A DNA stretch of 44,042 bases from Desulfurococcales archaeon (GCA_026990885.1 JALXCO010000222.1:1-44042); one strand, 5' to 3'; numbered from the stretch's first letter, positions 24,037 to 33,595 are shown. The notes: generated by a model not told the origin, from the sequence alone. A program made the numbers and translations.

Positions 24037-25567
24037 GCTGGATGAATGCAGGAGATGCCCGAGGATAGCTGTTGTGTTCCCGATATATAGGAGAGCTGCC
24101 TTTGGGGGGTTGTTCCCGTATATTGTTAGGGAGTTTCTCGATCCGAGAAGGCTCTCTATAGATCTGTATTTCTCCGACCATAGGAAAAACGGGCTGTGGG
24201 TTGGGTACTATTCGGGGAGGCCTCTAGCCAGGAACGACTATATACTCTTCTCCCTATCCTACGAGCTGGACTACTACACGATGGTTAGGGCTCTTATCGA
24301 GAACGGTATCGAGCCTTATAGAGATAGAAGGAGGGGAACCCCTATAATTATTGTTGGGGGTCCCGCTGTAACCGGCAATCCAAGGCCCCTGGACTATATA
24401 GTTGATGTAGCCGTTGTGGGCGAGGCCGAACCCTTTCTGGCTGGGCTCCAGGAGTATGCTGATGCGCATAGCGGTGGCTACAGGTCTTTTATAGAGGAGA
24501 TCAGTGGGGTCCCCGGAGCCTACATACCTGAGCTAGGCAATAGTGTTGAGAGGGCCTGGGTCAGAGATCTTGATAGGCTCCACCACCCTATATACCAGTA
24601 TGAATCCAGCAGCAGGGATCTGGTTTACGGCTACGGGCTGAGGGTTGAGGCGACGAGAGGGTGCTATAGATCATGCTCATTCTGTATGGAGGGCCATATC
24701 TTTGTTCCGTTTAGATTCAGGAGATCGGGGACCCTCATAGATATCATTGAGAGGGGCGCATCTATAGCTGGTGTGGATAGGGTTGTATTCTTCTCGCTAT
24801 CCCTTTTCGACAGCCCCGAGATAGATAGGGTGCTTGAGTGGCTGGTCTCAAACAACTATAAGGCTAGCCTGCCATCTATCAGGCTGGAGACCCTAAACGA
24901 TGATAGGCTGGAGCTTATCGGTATGCTTGGACAGAAAACCCTAACTATAGCTCCGGAAACCGCGTCTGAGAGGATTGGGTGCCTGATCAGGAAGCCCTAT
25001 TCCATCGAGTCCGTGGTTGATGTGGCATCTAAATCCCTGAGGATAGGGATCCAGACAGTAAAGCTCTACTACATAATTGGTTTCCCAGGCGAGGATGATG
25101 GCGATGTGGAGGGGATCGCTAAGACCGCAAACAGGATAGTTGAGAGCTACAGGGGTAGACCCCGCAGAAGGATTGTTTACTTAAGCGTAAACCCGCTGAT
25201 ACCCAAGCCCCAAACACCTATGCAGTGGCTGGGGTTGATGAGTGAAGATGAGTATAGGAGGAAGATTAGGCTCCTGAGGAGAAGCCTGTTGAGGGGCTCT
25301 ATAGAGATCGAGTTTCTAGACTACAGGGTTGCCTATGTAACCGCCGCAATCGGGCTTGGCGGTAGCGAGATTGGTAGGGCTATAGTTGAGTGGGCCCTAA
25401 ATGGTGACGGTTCTCTAGCCGGCTTTCTGAGGGCTGCCAGGGGTCTGGGAATAGATCTGGGCTACGTAACATCGGGGAGGGAGCTAGGATCCGAGCTTCC
25501 TTGGAGCGTGATTAGAGACTCGAGAACTGGTTATTTTGAGGGTGAGTACAGATCCAAGTTCCTTTGA
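24029..25567 (+). CDS. Radical SAM protein, B12-binding-like N-terminal domain
   Basis: From ATG 24029, which overlaps the regulator stop, the protein has 512 residues. Its N-terminal 190 residues (IAVVFPIYRRAAFGGLFPYIV... IIIVGGPAVTGNPRPL... VVGEAEPFL) resemble the Rossmann-like part of B12-dependent radical SAM enzymes, although I see no clear DxHxxG cobalamin motif. EATRGCYRSCSFC carries the cluster motif Cys-x3-Cys-x2-Cys, and IAPETASERIG and the YYIIGFPGE strand follow. The reaction is unknown. Being coupled to a regulator gene, it may act in the pathway that the regulator controls. Confidence 0.85.
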   Translation: MIRLDECRRCPRIAVVFPIYRRAAFGGLFPYIVREFLDPRRLSIDLYFSDHRKNGLWVGYYSGRPLARNDYILFSLSYELDYYTMVRALIENGIEPYRDRRRGTPIIIVGGPAVTGNPRPLDYIVDVAVVGEAEPFLAGLQEYADAHSGGYRSFIEEISGVPGAYIPELGNSVERAWVRDLDRLHHPIYQYESSSRDLVYGYGLRVEATRGCYRSCSFCMEGHIFVPFRFRRSGTLIDIIERGASIAGVDRVVFFSLSLFDSPEIDRVLEWLVSNNYKASLPSIRLETLNDDRLELIGMLGQKTLTIAPETASERIGCLIRKPYSIESVVDVASKSLRIGIQTVKLYYIIGFPGEDDGDVEGIAKTANRIVESYRGRPRRRIVYLSVNPLIPKPQTPMQWLGLMSEDEYRRKIRLLRRSLLRGSIEIEFLDYRVAYVTAAIGLGGSEIGRAIVEWALNGDGSLAGFLRAARGLGIDLGYVTSGRELGSELPWSVIRDSRTGYFEGEYRSKFL

Positions 25568-25592
25568 GCCAAGCTGTATGGGGACTCTAAGA

Positions 25593-27140
25593 TCACGGCC
25601 CCTTCGATTCTACAGCCTTCTCAAACCTGTATTTGGGGTTCACGTACTCGTCCAGGGCTAGGCCTATCAGCACGAATCCCAGTGTGAATGAAACCACCCC
25701 GGTGAGGGGTGGAAGAATCCACCACCACGCGCCATTAACCAGGGCACCCTCGTAGTAGGCTTGGTTAAGCATTCTCCCCCATGAAGGGAATGTGGGGTCC
25801 CCGAATCCAAGTAGCTGGACAAGCACCTCGTTGAATATGACTGTGGGGACCTCTATAACCACTCCATACACTATAAGTGGAACCATTGCCGGGATGATAT
25901 GCTTCCTTATTATTCTCCCTGAACCCGCCCCAAGCGCTATAGCCGCCTCCACATACTGCTCGTTCCTGAGCGCTAGGGCCCACGATCTTGATAGCCTGGC
26001 TATCACCGGCCAGGAGAGCATGATTATAACTATATATATAACCAGCGTGCTCCTCCCGAAGAAGAGTGATGCAGCTATAAGTAGTGGGAGTCCAGGCAGC
26101 ATGAAGGTCATGTCGGTTATGAACGATACTAGGTGGTCTAGCTTGCTGCCTCCCCTATACCCGGCTATGGAGCCTAGGAGTATTCCGAAGAACACGATCA
26201 CTATGGCGGCGCTTACACCGAATATATTGGCTACACGTGCCCCAAGCAGGAATTGCGCGAACACGTCTCTGCCTGCATGATCCGTTCCCATCACACCGTA
26301 GGCTAGCCCATAAATCCTTATCTTCACGTCTCCCAGACCAAACACCGCCTCGGTATTTCCGCACCTGCTTGCTGGCTCGCATATGTAGGTTATGTTTATT
26401 CTTATGCTTATAGCCGTGTCTTTCGAGAATATTAGCTCGCTTACTGGGTTAACGTATATCGGTATCTTATACGGCTGGAAGGAATTGATCATGTGGTAGG
26501 GAAGCCTAATCGATGTCTCTATAGATTTGTTCGTGTGCTCGAACTGCTGCATGTTGAGCACGCTAAACGGCGGGTCTCTATAGTATATGTAGTACCATCT
26601 TGGAACAATATAGTAGGAGTCTCCCTGGGTTATGTTTCTGAATGATCCCTCAAGGTCGCTGTTGTAGAGGTAGTACGTTACCGAGTACCCTGGAGACGTC
26701 TCGCCTCTCAGATCTATCGTGTAGTTTACTGTTGCTAATATAGACCTTGGGGGGTCCTTCGTGTATATGAATCGATCTACGGACTCAACTATAAGGACCC
26801 CTCTCCCACCACCCGACACCTTGATCGTGTTCCCATCCATATCTATCTCTAGACGCCCCTCCCTCTCTACAGCGACAAGCCTCCACCCGCTGAATATGTA
26901 TTCCTGGTTCACCGGTATGTTAGGGTTGAAGAATGTGAACCATTCAGGGACTGCTAGGGTGTCGGCTACCTGCTGGCTTGTTGCCTCAGGATCAATTAGG
27001 TATGTTGGCCCCAGAAACCCGAGAATCAGGTAGGATATAACTATAGCCAGCCCCAGCACTCCTTTCCTGCTTTTCAGGATTATATATATGATCTCTGAAA
27101 CGCTCGATACATGCGACCCTGATGAAAGGCTCAAGCACAC
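25593..27140 (-). CDS. ABC peptide transporter permease, DppC type, with large external domain
   Basis: The 515-residue protein is the second permease of an oligopeptide ABC importer. After TM1 (residues about 25-45), residues about 50-280 form an external insert rich in beta strands and holding an EWFTFF motif. GTDHAGRDVF and five further membrane helices follow, with the EAA loop EQYVEAAIALGAGSGRIIRKHIIP that docks on the ATPase. Ordinary DppC proteins have only about 300 residues. The start is GTG 27140; TTG 27134 would fit the GAGGTG site better. It is the last gene of the S9-DppB-DppC operon. Confidence 0.9.
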   Translation of the reverse strand: MCLSLSSGSHVSSVSEIIYIILKSRKGVLGLAIVISYLILGFLGPTYLIDPEATSQQVADTLAVPEWFTFFNPNIPVNQEYIFSGWRLVAVEREGRLEIDMDGNTIKVSGGGRGVLIVESVDRFIYTKDPPRSILATVNYTIDLRGETSPGYSVTYYLYNSDLEGSFRNITQGDSYYIVPRWYYIYYRDPPFSVLNMQQFEHTNKSIETSIRLPYHMINSFQPYKIPIYVNPVSELIFSKDTAISIRINITYICEPASRCGNTEAVFGLGDVKIRIYGLAYGVMGTDHAGRDVFAQFLLGARVANIFGVSAAIVIVFFGILLGSIAGYRGGSKLDHLVSFITDMTFMLPGLPLLIAASLFFGRSTLVIYIVIIMLSWPVIARLSRSWALALRNEQYVEAAIALGAGSGRIIRKHIIPAMVPLIVYGVVIEVPTVIFNEVLVQLLGFGDPTFPSWGRMLNQAYYEGALVNGAWWWILPPLTGVVSFTLGFVLIGLALDEYVNPKYRFEKAVESKGP

Positions 27141-27141
27141 A

Positions 27142-28185
27142 TCACCTCTCGCCTATCCTGACTCTAGGATCTATTATAGCTATAATGACGTCAGCGAGAT
27201 ACAGCGAGATAACCACAAGCATTGCTGATACAACGAAGAAGGCAAGTATCACTGGGTAGTCGTAGTTCTGGAACGCCTGATAGGCGTAGTAAGCTATCCC
27301 GGGCCACGATGAAAGTATCTCGATAGCTATAGACCCGCCGAATATTCCCGGCATCGCGTATGCAAGCCTAGTCACTATCGGGGGCTTGAGGTTTGGTGTT
27401 ATCTCCCTAAATATTATTGTCTCGTCGCTGAGCCCCTTGGCTCTAGCTGTCGTAACGTACTCGTTACCCATCTCCGCTATTACCAGCTGCCTGAAGAAGT
27501 ATGCCCATGACCCGAAGAAGGAGACTAGCGAGGCCACATATAGGGGTGTCAGATACCATAGCCAGTAGGCTATATTGCTGAGGCTAAGCTCCGAGGGTGA
27601 TGGGGGCCTGACTGGCAGGGGTACTATGTATACTCCGAATGTTGTTTTGGGTATGTAGGCGAACACTATGTATATCAGCAGAAGCATTATCCATGGGGGC
27701 ATAACGAACGCGGCTATACCGGATAGGGTAAGAAGGGTGTCCAGGGCCTTTCCCCGTGTTTTAGCTAGATAGAGGCTTACGTAGTAGCCGAAAACTATCG
27801 GGACTATTGTTGCGAAGACGTATAGCGCTAATGTGTATGGTAGTCTAGCCAGTATCTCGTCGGACACCTTTCTGTTCGAGTAGAGTGAGTAGCCGAAGTC
27901 GAATGTGAATACGTTTTTAAGAAACAGCAGCAGCTGATCCGGTATCAGCGGCCTGTCTAGCCCGAATGTCCTTATAGTGAACTCCACCAGCCCCGTGAAT
28001 CTAGGGTCATCCTGGTTCCTTAAAACACTCATCAGGAAGGGGTCAGTTTGGCTCGGCAGAAACAGGCTTCCCCCCGAGAGGGGGACTGGTAGGGCTCTCA
28101 CAAATATAAAGAAAAATATTATGGAGACCAAAAAAACGAGAAACATTATTATTGATCTCGTTATTATGTATCTCGATAGCGACAT
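27142..28185 (-). CDS. ABC peptide transporter permease, DppB type
   Basis: From ATG 28185 the protein has 347 residues: TM1 (YIITRSIIMFLVFLVSIIFFFIF), an external stretch, then five helices and the loop EYVTTARAKGLSDETIIFREITPN, which is the EAA motif contacting the ABC ATPase. It pairs with the DppC gene 2 bases downstream to form the channel for peptides or related solutes. A longer TTG start at 28230 is possible but would precede the normal basic residues. The S9 peptidase gene lies just upstream in the same direction. Confidence 0.9.
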   Translation of the reverse strand: MSLSRYIITRSIIMFLVFLVSIIFFFIFVRALPVPLSGGSLFLPSQTDPFLMSVLRNQDDPRFTGLVEFTIRTFGLDRPLIPDQLLLFLKNVFTFDFGYSLYSNRKVSDEILARLPYTLALYVFATIVPIVFGYYVSLYLAKTRGKALDTLLTLSGIAAFVMPPWIMLLLIYIVFAYIPKTTFGVYIVPLPVRPPSPSELSLSNIAYWLWYLTPLYVASLVSFFGSWAYFFRQLVIAEMGNEYVTTARAKGLSDETIIFREITPNLKPPIVTRLAYAMPGIFGGSIAIEILSSWPGIAYYAYQAFQNYDYPVILAFFVVSAMLVVISLYLADVIIAIIDPRVRIGER

Positions 28186-28245
28186 CTGGGTTCCATAAAT
28201 TATTATTGTTTGAGTAAGAATATTTCTCAACGGATACGGATTAGG

Positions 28246-30021
28246 TTAGGCGTATTTCCTGAAGAACTCAACTATAGCAAGCATCTGCCTCAGTATGTTC
28301 TCAACCCTCTGGGGGCCATGGCCCTCCTCCGGCACAACGTGAAGCTCGAATGTTTTTCCTAGATCATGCAGCTTCATGGCGTACTTCAATACGGGCTTTA
28401 GGGGCACCCTGGAGTCGTTTGCTCTATGCCATATCAGTAGTGGCGCCTTCAGGTTTTCGGCGAAGTATGTTGGGGATCTATCTATATATAGATCCTTCCT
28501 CTCATCAGGCTTACCCTTGAATAGCCTTTCTATAAAGCTCCTAAATATGGCGTCTGACAGCTCATACATCTCGATCCAGTCGACAACGCCTACAGCCGCT
28601 GCTGCAGCCCTCCACAGATCGGGCTCCTTAACGGTTGCCAGAAACGTCATGTACCCCCCGTAGCTCGCTCCAAATATAAATACCCTGCCGGGGTCAGCTA
28701 TACCCTTCTCAATAGCGAACTCCCTAGCCTTAACCACGTCTTTGAGGTCCCCTCCCCCGACATCGCCTATATTCATCTTCATGAATTCGGAGCCGTACCC
28801 TGTTGATCCTCTGAAGTTCGGTGCTATAACATGGAAGCCCGAGACAACAAAGGCCTGTATGCTTGGGAACCACTCGTCGGACACCTCCCACCATGGGCCT
28901 CCATGGACCCACACCACTGTTGGGCCTGGTGTCTTGGCTTTCGGGGATTTTACTAGATATGCCGGGATCTCTAGACCGTCGAATGATCTGTATGTTATGA
29001 ATTCTGGCTTGCCCATAGATCTTTTTAGATCTTCGCTAACATCCTGAGTATATATAGCCCTGGGCCTCCTCCCCAGCCCAACCTCGTATATGCCCGGCGG
29101 CATATTCATGTTTGAGTGCTGTATTATGAAGCTATCACTATCCAGCTGTTCCGCGTAGGATATGGATCCCTCTGGCGCATCGATCTCTCTGTAGTCACCT
29201 CCAAGATACTCTATGACCAGCCTCGACCTACCATTCTTCCACGCAACATACCATATCCCACCGCCATCCTCAAGCCACCCGTATGGCCCGAAATCCAGGC
29301 CGTGAACCTGTGATCCTGTATTCCTCACCTCTCCTGTTTCAAGATCCATTATAGCTAGCTCGTTAAACCCCCTATAGTCCGTTTTGAACAGCACTCTCCT
29401 CCCTTCAGGATCTATTTTTGGTGCAGTATTCATCGAGCCCTCTTTAGGGGTTTTGATTCTAGCCTCTGACTTCTCTAGATCATATATAATGATCTCTGTA
29501 GAATAGGGATTATCCGTTGTTCTCCCGCTACACGCTATCAGCGCCTTCTTTCTATCCGACACAAATATGCCCTTCTTAACTTCATATAGATTCTCGTATG
29601 AGCCATCCAGCTTCATTAAAGCCAGGAAGTTTGAGTCTTCATCGCTATATGTGAAAGCTATGGATTCCCCTCTATCATCGAGCTTTATGCCAGTCACCCT
29701 AACCGGCTTAAGGTTCGATACCTGCTTCTCTCTACCCTGGGAGTCCGTTACATATATCTGGTGCCTCTCGTTTCCTCCACGGTCCCTGGCGAATATGACT
29801 AGATCCAGATTCCTGGCTACGTCAGCATGCATGACCCTATCATCGCCAAAGGATATCTGTCTCATAGATCGCGATTCCAGATCGAGGCTCCAAAGCTGAT
29901 TAACACCAGATCTATTCGATACAACAGCAAGAAAACGGCCAGAACCGAATAAGCCAACACCAGATAGAGAGGGGATCCGGAACAGCTCCTCAACAAGCTC
30001 GCGATACAAGATATACACCAA
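28246..30021 (-). CDS. S9-family serine peptidase (acylaminoacyl peptidase/prolyl oligopeptidase type)
   Basis: The 591-residue protein has an N-terminal beta-propeller (LWSLDLESRSMRQISFGDDRV and similar repeats, to about residue 335) and a C-terminal alpha/beta hydrolase. The catalytic Ser453 is in GASYGGYM, Asp is in HRANDSRVPL and His is in PEEGHGPQR. There is no signal peptide, so it acts in the cytoplasm on short peptides that enter the propeller. It is the first gene of an operon with DppB and DppC, so imported peptides would be cut by a co-expressed enzyme. Confidence 0.95.
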   Translation of the reverse strand: MVYILYRELVEELFRIPSLSGVGLFGSGRFLAVVSNRSGVNQLWSLDLESRSMRQISFGDDRVMHADVARNLDLVIFARDRGGNERHQIYVTDSQGREKQVSNLKPVRVTGIKLDDRGESIAFTYSDEDSNFLALMKLDGSYENLYEVKKGIFVSDRKKALIACSGRTTDNPYSTEIIIYDLEKSEARIKTPKEGSMNTAPKIDPEGRRVLFKTDYRGFNELAIMDLETGEVRNTGSQVHGLDFGPYGWLEDGGGIWYVAWKNGRSRLVIEYLGGDYREIDAPEGSISYAEQLDSDSFIIQHSNMNMPPGIYEVGLGRRPRAIYTQDVSEDLKRSMGKPEFITYRSFDGLEIPAYLVKSPKAKTPGPTVVWVHGGPWWEVSDEWFPSIQAFVVSGFHVIAPNFRGSTGYGSEFMKMNIGDVGGGDLKDVVKAREFAIEKGIADPGRVFIFGASYGGYMTFLATVKEPDLWRAAAAAVGVVDWIEMYELSDAIFRSFIERLFKGKPDERKDLYIDRSPTYFAENLKAPLLIWHRANDSRVPLKPVLKYAMKLHDLGKTFELHVVPEEGHGPQRVENILRQMLAIVEFFRKYA

Positions 30022-30100
30022 CCAAAAATAGCTATAGAAACAATATAAAACTTAAAAACACAGAAAACTTTTAAAAGAGCAAACCACATAATAATTTTGG

Positions 30101-30188
30101 GCCGGGGTCGCCTAGCCTGGTAGGGCGCCGGCCTGCTAAGCCGGTGGGGACCACCCCCGCGCGGGTTCAAATCCCGCCCCCGGCGCCA
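30101..30188 (+). tRNA. tRNA-Ser(GCT)
   Basis: The 88-nt gene has acceptor GCCGGGG pairing with CCCCGGC, discriminator G and encoded CCA, a long variable arm as in all class II tRNAs, and the loop CTGCTAA with anticodon GCT at 30135-30137. No intron is present. A TATA-like CTTTTAAAAG at 30068-30077 lies in the right place upstream. It reads opposite to the surrounding peptide-transport genes. Confidence 0.96.
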
Positions 30189-30236
30189 CCACATTCTAGA
30201 CCTGGGTTGCCTATATAATTGCTATGGAGCTAAGCT

Positions 30237-31319
30237 ATGGAGCTATATGTCGACGGTAGCTATAGAACGTCTCTTGGTGTTGGATTCTATAATAGGTATA
30301 GAGAGCTTCAGGCTTTGGATCGGTATCTTAAGGCCCATAGAACATTGATTGTATATGGCCCCAGGAATGTGGGGAAAAGCGAGCTTATGTCATACTGGAT
30401 CAAGAAAAATAGTGGCGGAGGTTTTTTCTTGGTAGTAGACGCTAGAGAAAAAAGAGTAGATTCTCTAGGCTTCAATGCGGATAAATTGAAAGCCGACTTT
30501 CAGAGGTTTAGAGAAGAGCTTACTGGTATTGTGAAGACTCATCTGGAGAAAAAATCCAGCCTTATAGGTATGCTTCTAGAAATCATAGATATGGTTAGAG
30601 ACGTAATACGTCAGTATCTATCAAAAGAATTAATAGTATTTGTAGATGAATTCCACCTTATGCCTGGATATTTTGGTGGTGCGGGTAGCAGTAGAGAGCT
30701 GATGAAGGATCTTGAGGCTGTAGCTGGGCTGCTTGCTAAAAGAAGCGATATAAATGCTAGATTTATAGCCACTATAAGTGAGGGATTCTTGGTGATGGAT
30801 CATGAGCTACGCAGCAGATTGGTTGGTTACTCTACAGGTTATTTTCTGGTTGAGGAAATGGATGGTGCCCACTTCAAGGCTCTATTTGATGAGTACAGCG
30901 GTAGGTGGGGGTGTAGTGTGGGTTATAGCGGGTTCATATCTATAGTTGGTGGTGTCCCGGGATACCTTAGGGATATATGCCCTAGGTCGAGGGATGATCT
31001 AAAAACCTATATCTTAAATATGGTAGGTGATTTCGAATATGCTATTAGCGTTATAGGTAAGAGAATGGGCATAGGCTCTAGAAGGGTTATAGAGATGATA
31101 TATAGGCTGTTTGTAGATGGCTATCCAGCGCAGAGGGACCCCGACCTATATGATGCAGGGAGAATGCTTGTGGAGAGAAATATAGCTTATATCAAATACA
31201 CTGATAGGGGTGTGGTGTTTAGGCCTCAGATCAATCTGTATAGAAAGATAGTTGAGCTGGCATATAGGGAAGGTGCGGATTCTCTCATGGATCTATCTAG
31301 CCGTATAGATTTTCTTTAA
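30237..31319 (+). CDS. Archaeal ATPase family (AAA-type P-loop) protein
   Basis: The 360-residue protein belongs to the archaeal ATPase family (Pfam ATPase_2-like): FYNRYRELQALDRYL, the Walker A GPRNVGKSEL near residue 45, Walker B IVFVDEFHLMPGYF near residue 137, and a C-terminal winged-helix-like segment (IEMIYRLFVDGYPAQRDPDLYDAGRMLVERN). Most members have no known function and lie scattered in archaeal genomes, often near mobile elements. Here it sits between tRNA-Ser and the second S9 gene on the opposite strand, with the last 23 bases overlapping the end of that gene tail to tail. Confidence 0.85.
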   Translation: MELYVDGSYRTSLGVGFYNRYRELQALDRYLKAHRTLIVYGPRNVGKSELMSYWIKKNSGGGFFLVVDAREKRVDSLGFNADKLKADFQRFREELTGIVKTHLEKKSSLIGMLLEIIDMVRDVIRQYLSKELIVFVDEFHLMPGYFGGAGSSRELMKDLEAVAGLLAKRSDINARFIATISEGFLVMDHELRSRLVGYSTGYFLVEEMDGAHFKALFDEYSGRWGCSVGYSGFISIVGGVPGYLRDICPRSRDDLKTYILNMVGDFEYAISVIGKRMGIGSRRVIEMIYRLFVDGYPAQRDPDLYDAGRMLVERNIAYIKYTDRGVVFRPQINLYRKIVELAYREGADSLMDLSSRIDFL

Positions 31320-33273
31320 ACCACTCAACTATAATTTTAAGCCTCTCAACACGGTGCTTGGGCTTTCCGCTCCTGCTCAGCTCGTGGTTCTCTCCGGGAA
31401 ATATGACTAGCTTTGTCTTAACGCCGTTGAGCTTTAGGGCTGTGAAGAACTCTATAGCCTGATCGAGCCAGCATCTATAGTCTTCCACGCTATGGATTAT
31501 GAGCGTGGGTGTTTTAGCGTTTTTAACATGCATTACTGGGCTTTTAGCTAGGTATGTATCGGGGTCCTCCCAAGGTGTTTTCCCGCAGCCTATCTGCCCG
31601 GCGTTGAAGTAGAAGCCTATATCGGTTGTCCCGAACTTGCTTATCCAATCGCTTATAGATCTCTCTGTGAGGGCCGCCTTAAACCTGTCTGTGTGGGTCA
31701 CTATCCAGTTGGTCATGAATCCACCGTAGCTACCTCCAGCAACACCTATGTTTACGGGGTCTAGGCGGTCCCCAAACTCCTTGAGTACGTAGTCTACAGC
31801 CTCCATAAGATCCTGGTAGTCCCTCTCGCCGAAGCGGCATCTTATGTCGGCGAACTCCTCCGAGTAGCCATCGCTACCCCTCGGGTTTGTGTATACAACT
31901 GCGAATCCTTTATGGCTTAGGAGATGGAACTCGAATAGGAATCCCTCGCCATACATTGTTTTTGGGCCGCCGTGTATATATAGGATCCACGGGATCTTCT
32001 TGTTCTCCTTAACGGCGCTCTCTGGGGGCATAAGGATCCATCCATCGATCTCTTTCCCATCACTAGCCTTAAACCTAAAGTATCTTGGCCTCCCGACATC
32101 GAAAACCTCAAGGAATCCCCTGTTGAACTCGGTAAGCTTCCCGACCTCACCACCGCTATATACATAGAGCTCCTTGGGCTCGAAAGAGCTCATAGCTGTG
32201 AAAACTATATTGCGGCCCTTGGCATCAACGCTGAACTCGTCGACGCTGAATCTAGGCAGATCAATAACCGGCGTCGGCTCACCACCAGGCCTGCTACGGT
32301 ACAGCTTAACCCTCCCGCCATCGGAAACCATGTAGTATATGTATCCATCCTCGCCCCAGTGGAGGTGTGGAGAGCAGCTTGGCCCCCTAACATCGCTGTT
32401 TAGCGTGTTCTCTGTATTTCTATTAAGCTCCTCATCTCTATAGCATGATACGCATGAAAGCTCCTGTGAGCCTAGATCGTATACGAAGACCTTGAAGTGT
32501 GAGGCGAAGGTCCTCCCCTTCTCGATCTCTCTCCCCAGAAAAGCTATCTTGGAGCCGTCGGTAGACCAGGTTAGGGACGTGATCGAAAAGCCATGTATGG
32601 GTAGCTCGCTCTTCTCGCCGGACCTGGTGTCTAGAATATATACTCTCGACACGTAGGGCTTCAGCTCCTCGACGCTTGCCGCGTAGGCTATTTTAGCTCC
32701 ATCAGGGGACCACGATGCTGTGGATACATTTATGTTCCCTTCGGTGGCCTGGGTAACTAAACCACTCAATGTGTCGACTATGAAGACATGCCTATACAGG
32801 TTGTATGTGAATCCTTCAGCATTCCTCCATATAGGGATCCTTTCAATAATCTTAACGTCCTCATGGATCTCACCGACCTTAGATATAACTAGGAGCCTCC
32901 TCGAGTCCGGGCTCCATTTAACCTCCTGAATACCACCCTTGAAGTATGCCACTTTCCATGGCTCGGAATCTATAGATCTCATGAGATAGAGCTCTGAACC
33001 CTTATCCTGATCGCCCAAGCCGCGTCTAGACTGGAACACAAATCTGCTCCCGTCCGGGCTCCATAGGGGGCATGTGTCTGTAGGGCCGTTCAGTACTGTT
33101 TCATACGTTCTTGAGTCTAGATCGGCTATCCATATAGTTGAATCATACCTATCCTTCTCGATATTTATTCTGGTCACCGTGAACAGCGCTTTTCTGCCAG
33201 ACCTCTCTATAGAGGGGCTTGATACAAGAACAACCTTATCCAGATCACTATGCTCGAGAAGCCTCTTAACCAA
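31297..33273 (-). CDS. S9-family serine peptidase, acylaminoacyl-peptidase type
   Basis: This 658-residue enzyme shares the design of the first S9 peptidase but is longer: a beta-propeller (DLDSRTYETVLNGPTDTCPLWSPDG and similar blades, to about residue 390) then the hydrolase. Ser515 is in GGSYGGFMTNW, Asp is in HSVEDYRCW and His in PGENHELSRSG. Sequence features differ enough that the two are paralogues of separate subtypes. The start is TTG 33273, with GGTGGT upstream. A 322-base non-coding stretch separates it from the permease genes before it. No signal peptide is seen. Confidence 0.94.
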   Translation of the reverse strand: MVKRLLEHSDLDKVVLVSSPSIERSGRKALFTVTRINIEKDRYDSTIWIADLDSRTYETVLNGPTDTCPLWSPDGSRFVFQSRRGLGDQDKGSELYLMRSIDSEPWKVAYFKGGIQEVKWSPDSRRLLVISKVGEIHEDVKIIERIPIWRNAEGFTYNLYRHVFIVDTLSGLVTQATEGNINVSTASWSPDGAKIAYAASVEELKPYVSRVYILDTRSGEKSELPIHGFSITSLTWSTDGSKIAFLGREIEKGRTFASHFKVFVYDLGSQELSCVSCYRDEELNRNTENTLNSDVRGPSCSPHLHWGEDGYIYYMVSDGGRVKLYRSRPGGEPTPVIDLPRFSVDEFSVDAKGRNIVFTAMSSFEPKELYVYSGGEVGKLTEFNRGFLEVFDVGRPRYFRFKASDGKEIDGWILMPPESAVKENKKIPWILYIHGGPKTMYGEGFLFEFHLLSHKGFAVVYTNPRGSDGYSEEFADIRCRFGERDYQDLMEAVDYVLKEFGDRLDPVNIGVAGGSYGGFMTNWIVTHTDRFKAALTERSISDWISKFGTTDIGFYFNAGQIGCGKTPWEDPDTYLAKSPVMHVKNAKTPTLIIHSVEDYRCWLDQAIEFFTALKLNGVKTKLVIFPGENHELSRSGKPKHRVERLKIIVEWFKENLYG

Positions 33274-33595
33274 AGCTAGACCACCAGATAAACTTTAGTT
33301 GGTTACCGTTCACCTGAGCCGTGCCCTCATATATCAAGCTGTGTTGAGGTGTATCGGGCACGGCTGGGTTCATCACGGCGACACTCCGACCCCCTCACCA
33401 CAGCCTCCTAGACTGCGGGTCTCGGGAATCGGAGCCAACCAAGATAACTTATAGTCTTCAAGGGCTATATGCTTTACGGCATGCCCAACAGCTCTCAGAA
33501 ACATAGAAAGACACGGCTCAACATAGAAAGCCATAATTTAACGTTTCTGCCCCTTATTAAATGCGTGAGCAAACATGAAAAAGCCTATATGGTGT
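33274..33595 (-). other. 322-base non-coding stretch with strong hairpins
   Basis: No convincing reading frame is present. The right part is AT-rich and the left part GC-rich. Two inverted repeats stand out: 33317-33326 with 33356-33365 (10 perfect pairs, and further AT pairs inside), and 33384-33389 with 33429-33434 (CTCCGA/TCGGAG). On the minus strand, TTTAATAAGG around 33552-33561 looks like a TATA box. It could be a stable RNA, a long leader of the S9 gene or the tail of the permease operon. I could not fit it to 5S, 7S, RNase P or a box C/D guide. Confidence 0.4.

Noticed and set aside
30189..31319. Integrated element at tRNA-Ser
   Set aside because: No integrase gene and no duplicated tRNA 3' end were found, only a single archaeal ATPase gene.
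33317..33434. Box C/D or H/ACA guide RNA in the structured gap
   Set aside because: On the minus strand GTGATGA resembles box C, but there is no CTGA box D at a usable distance, and neither hairpin is followed directly by an ACA box.
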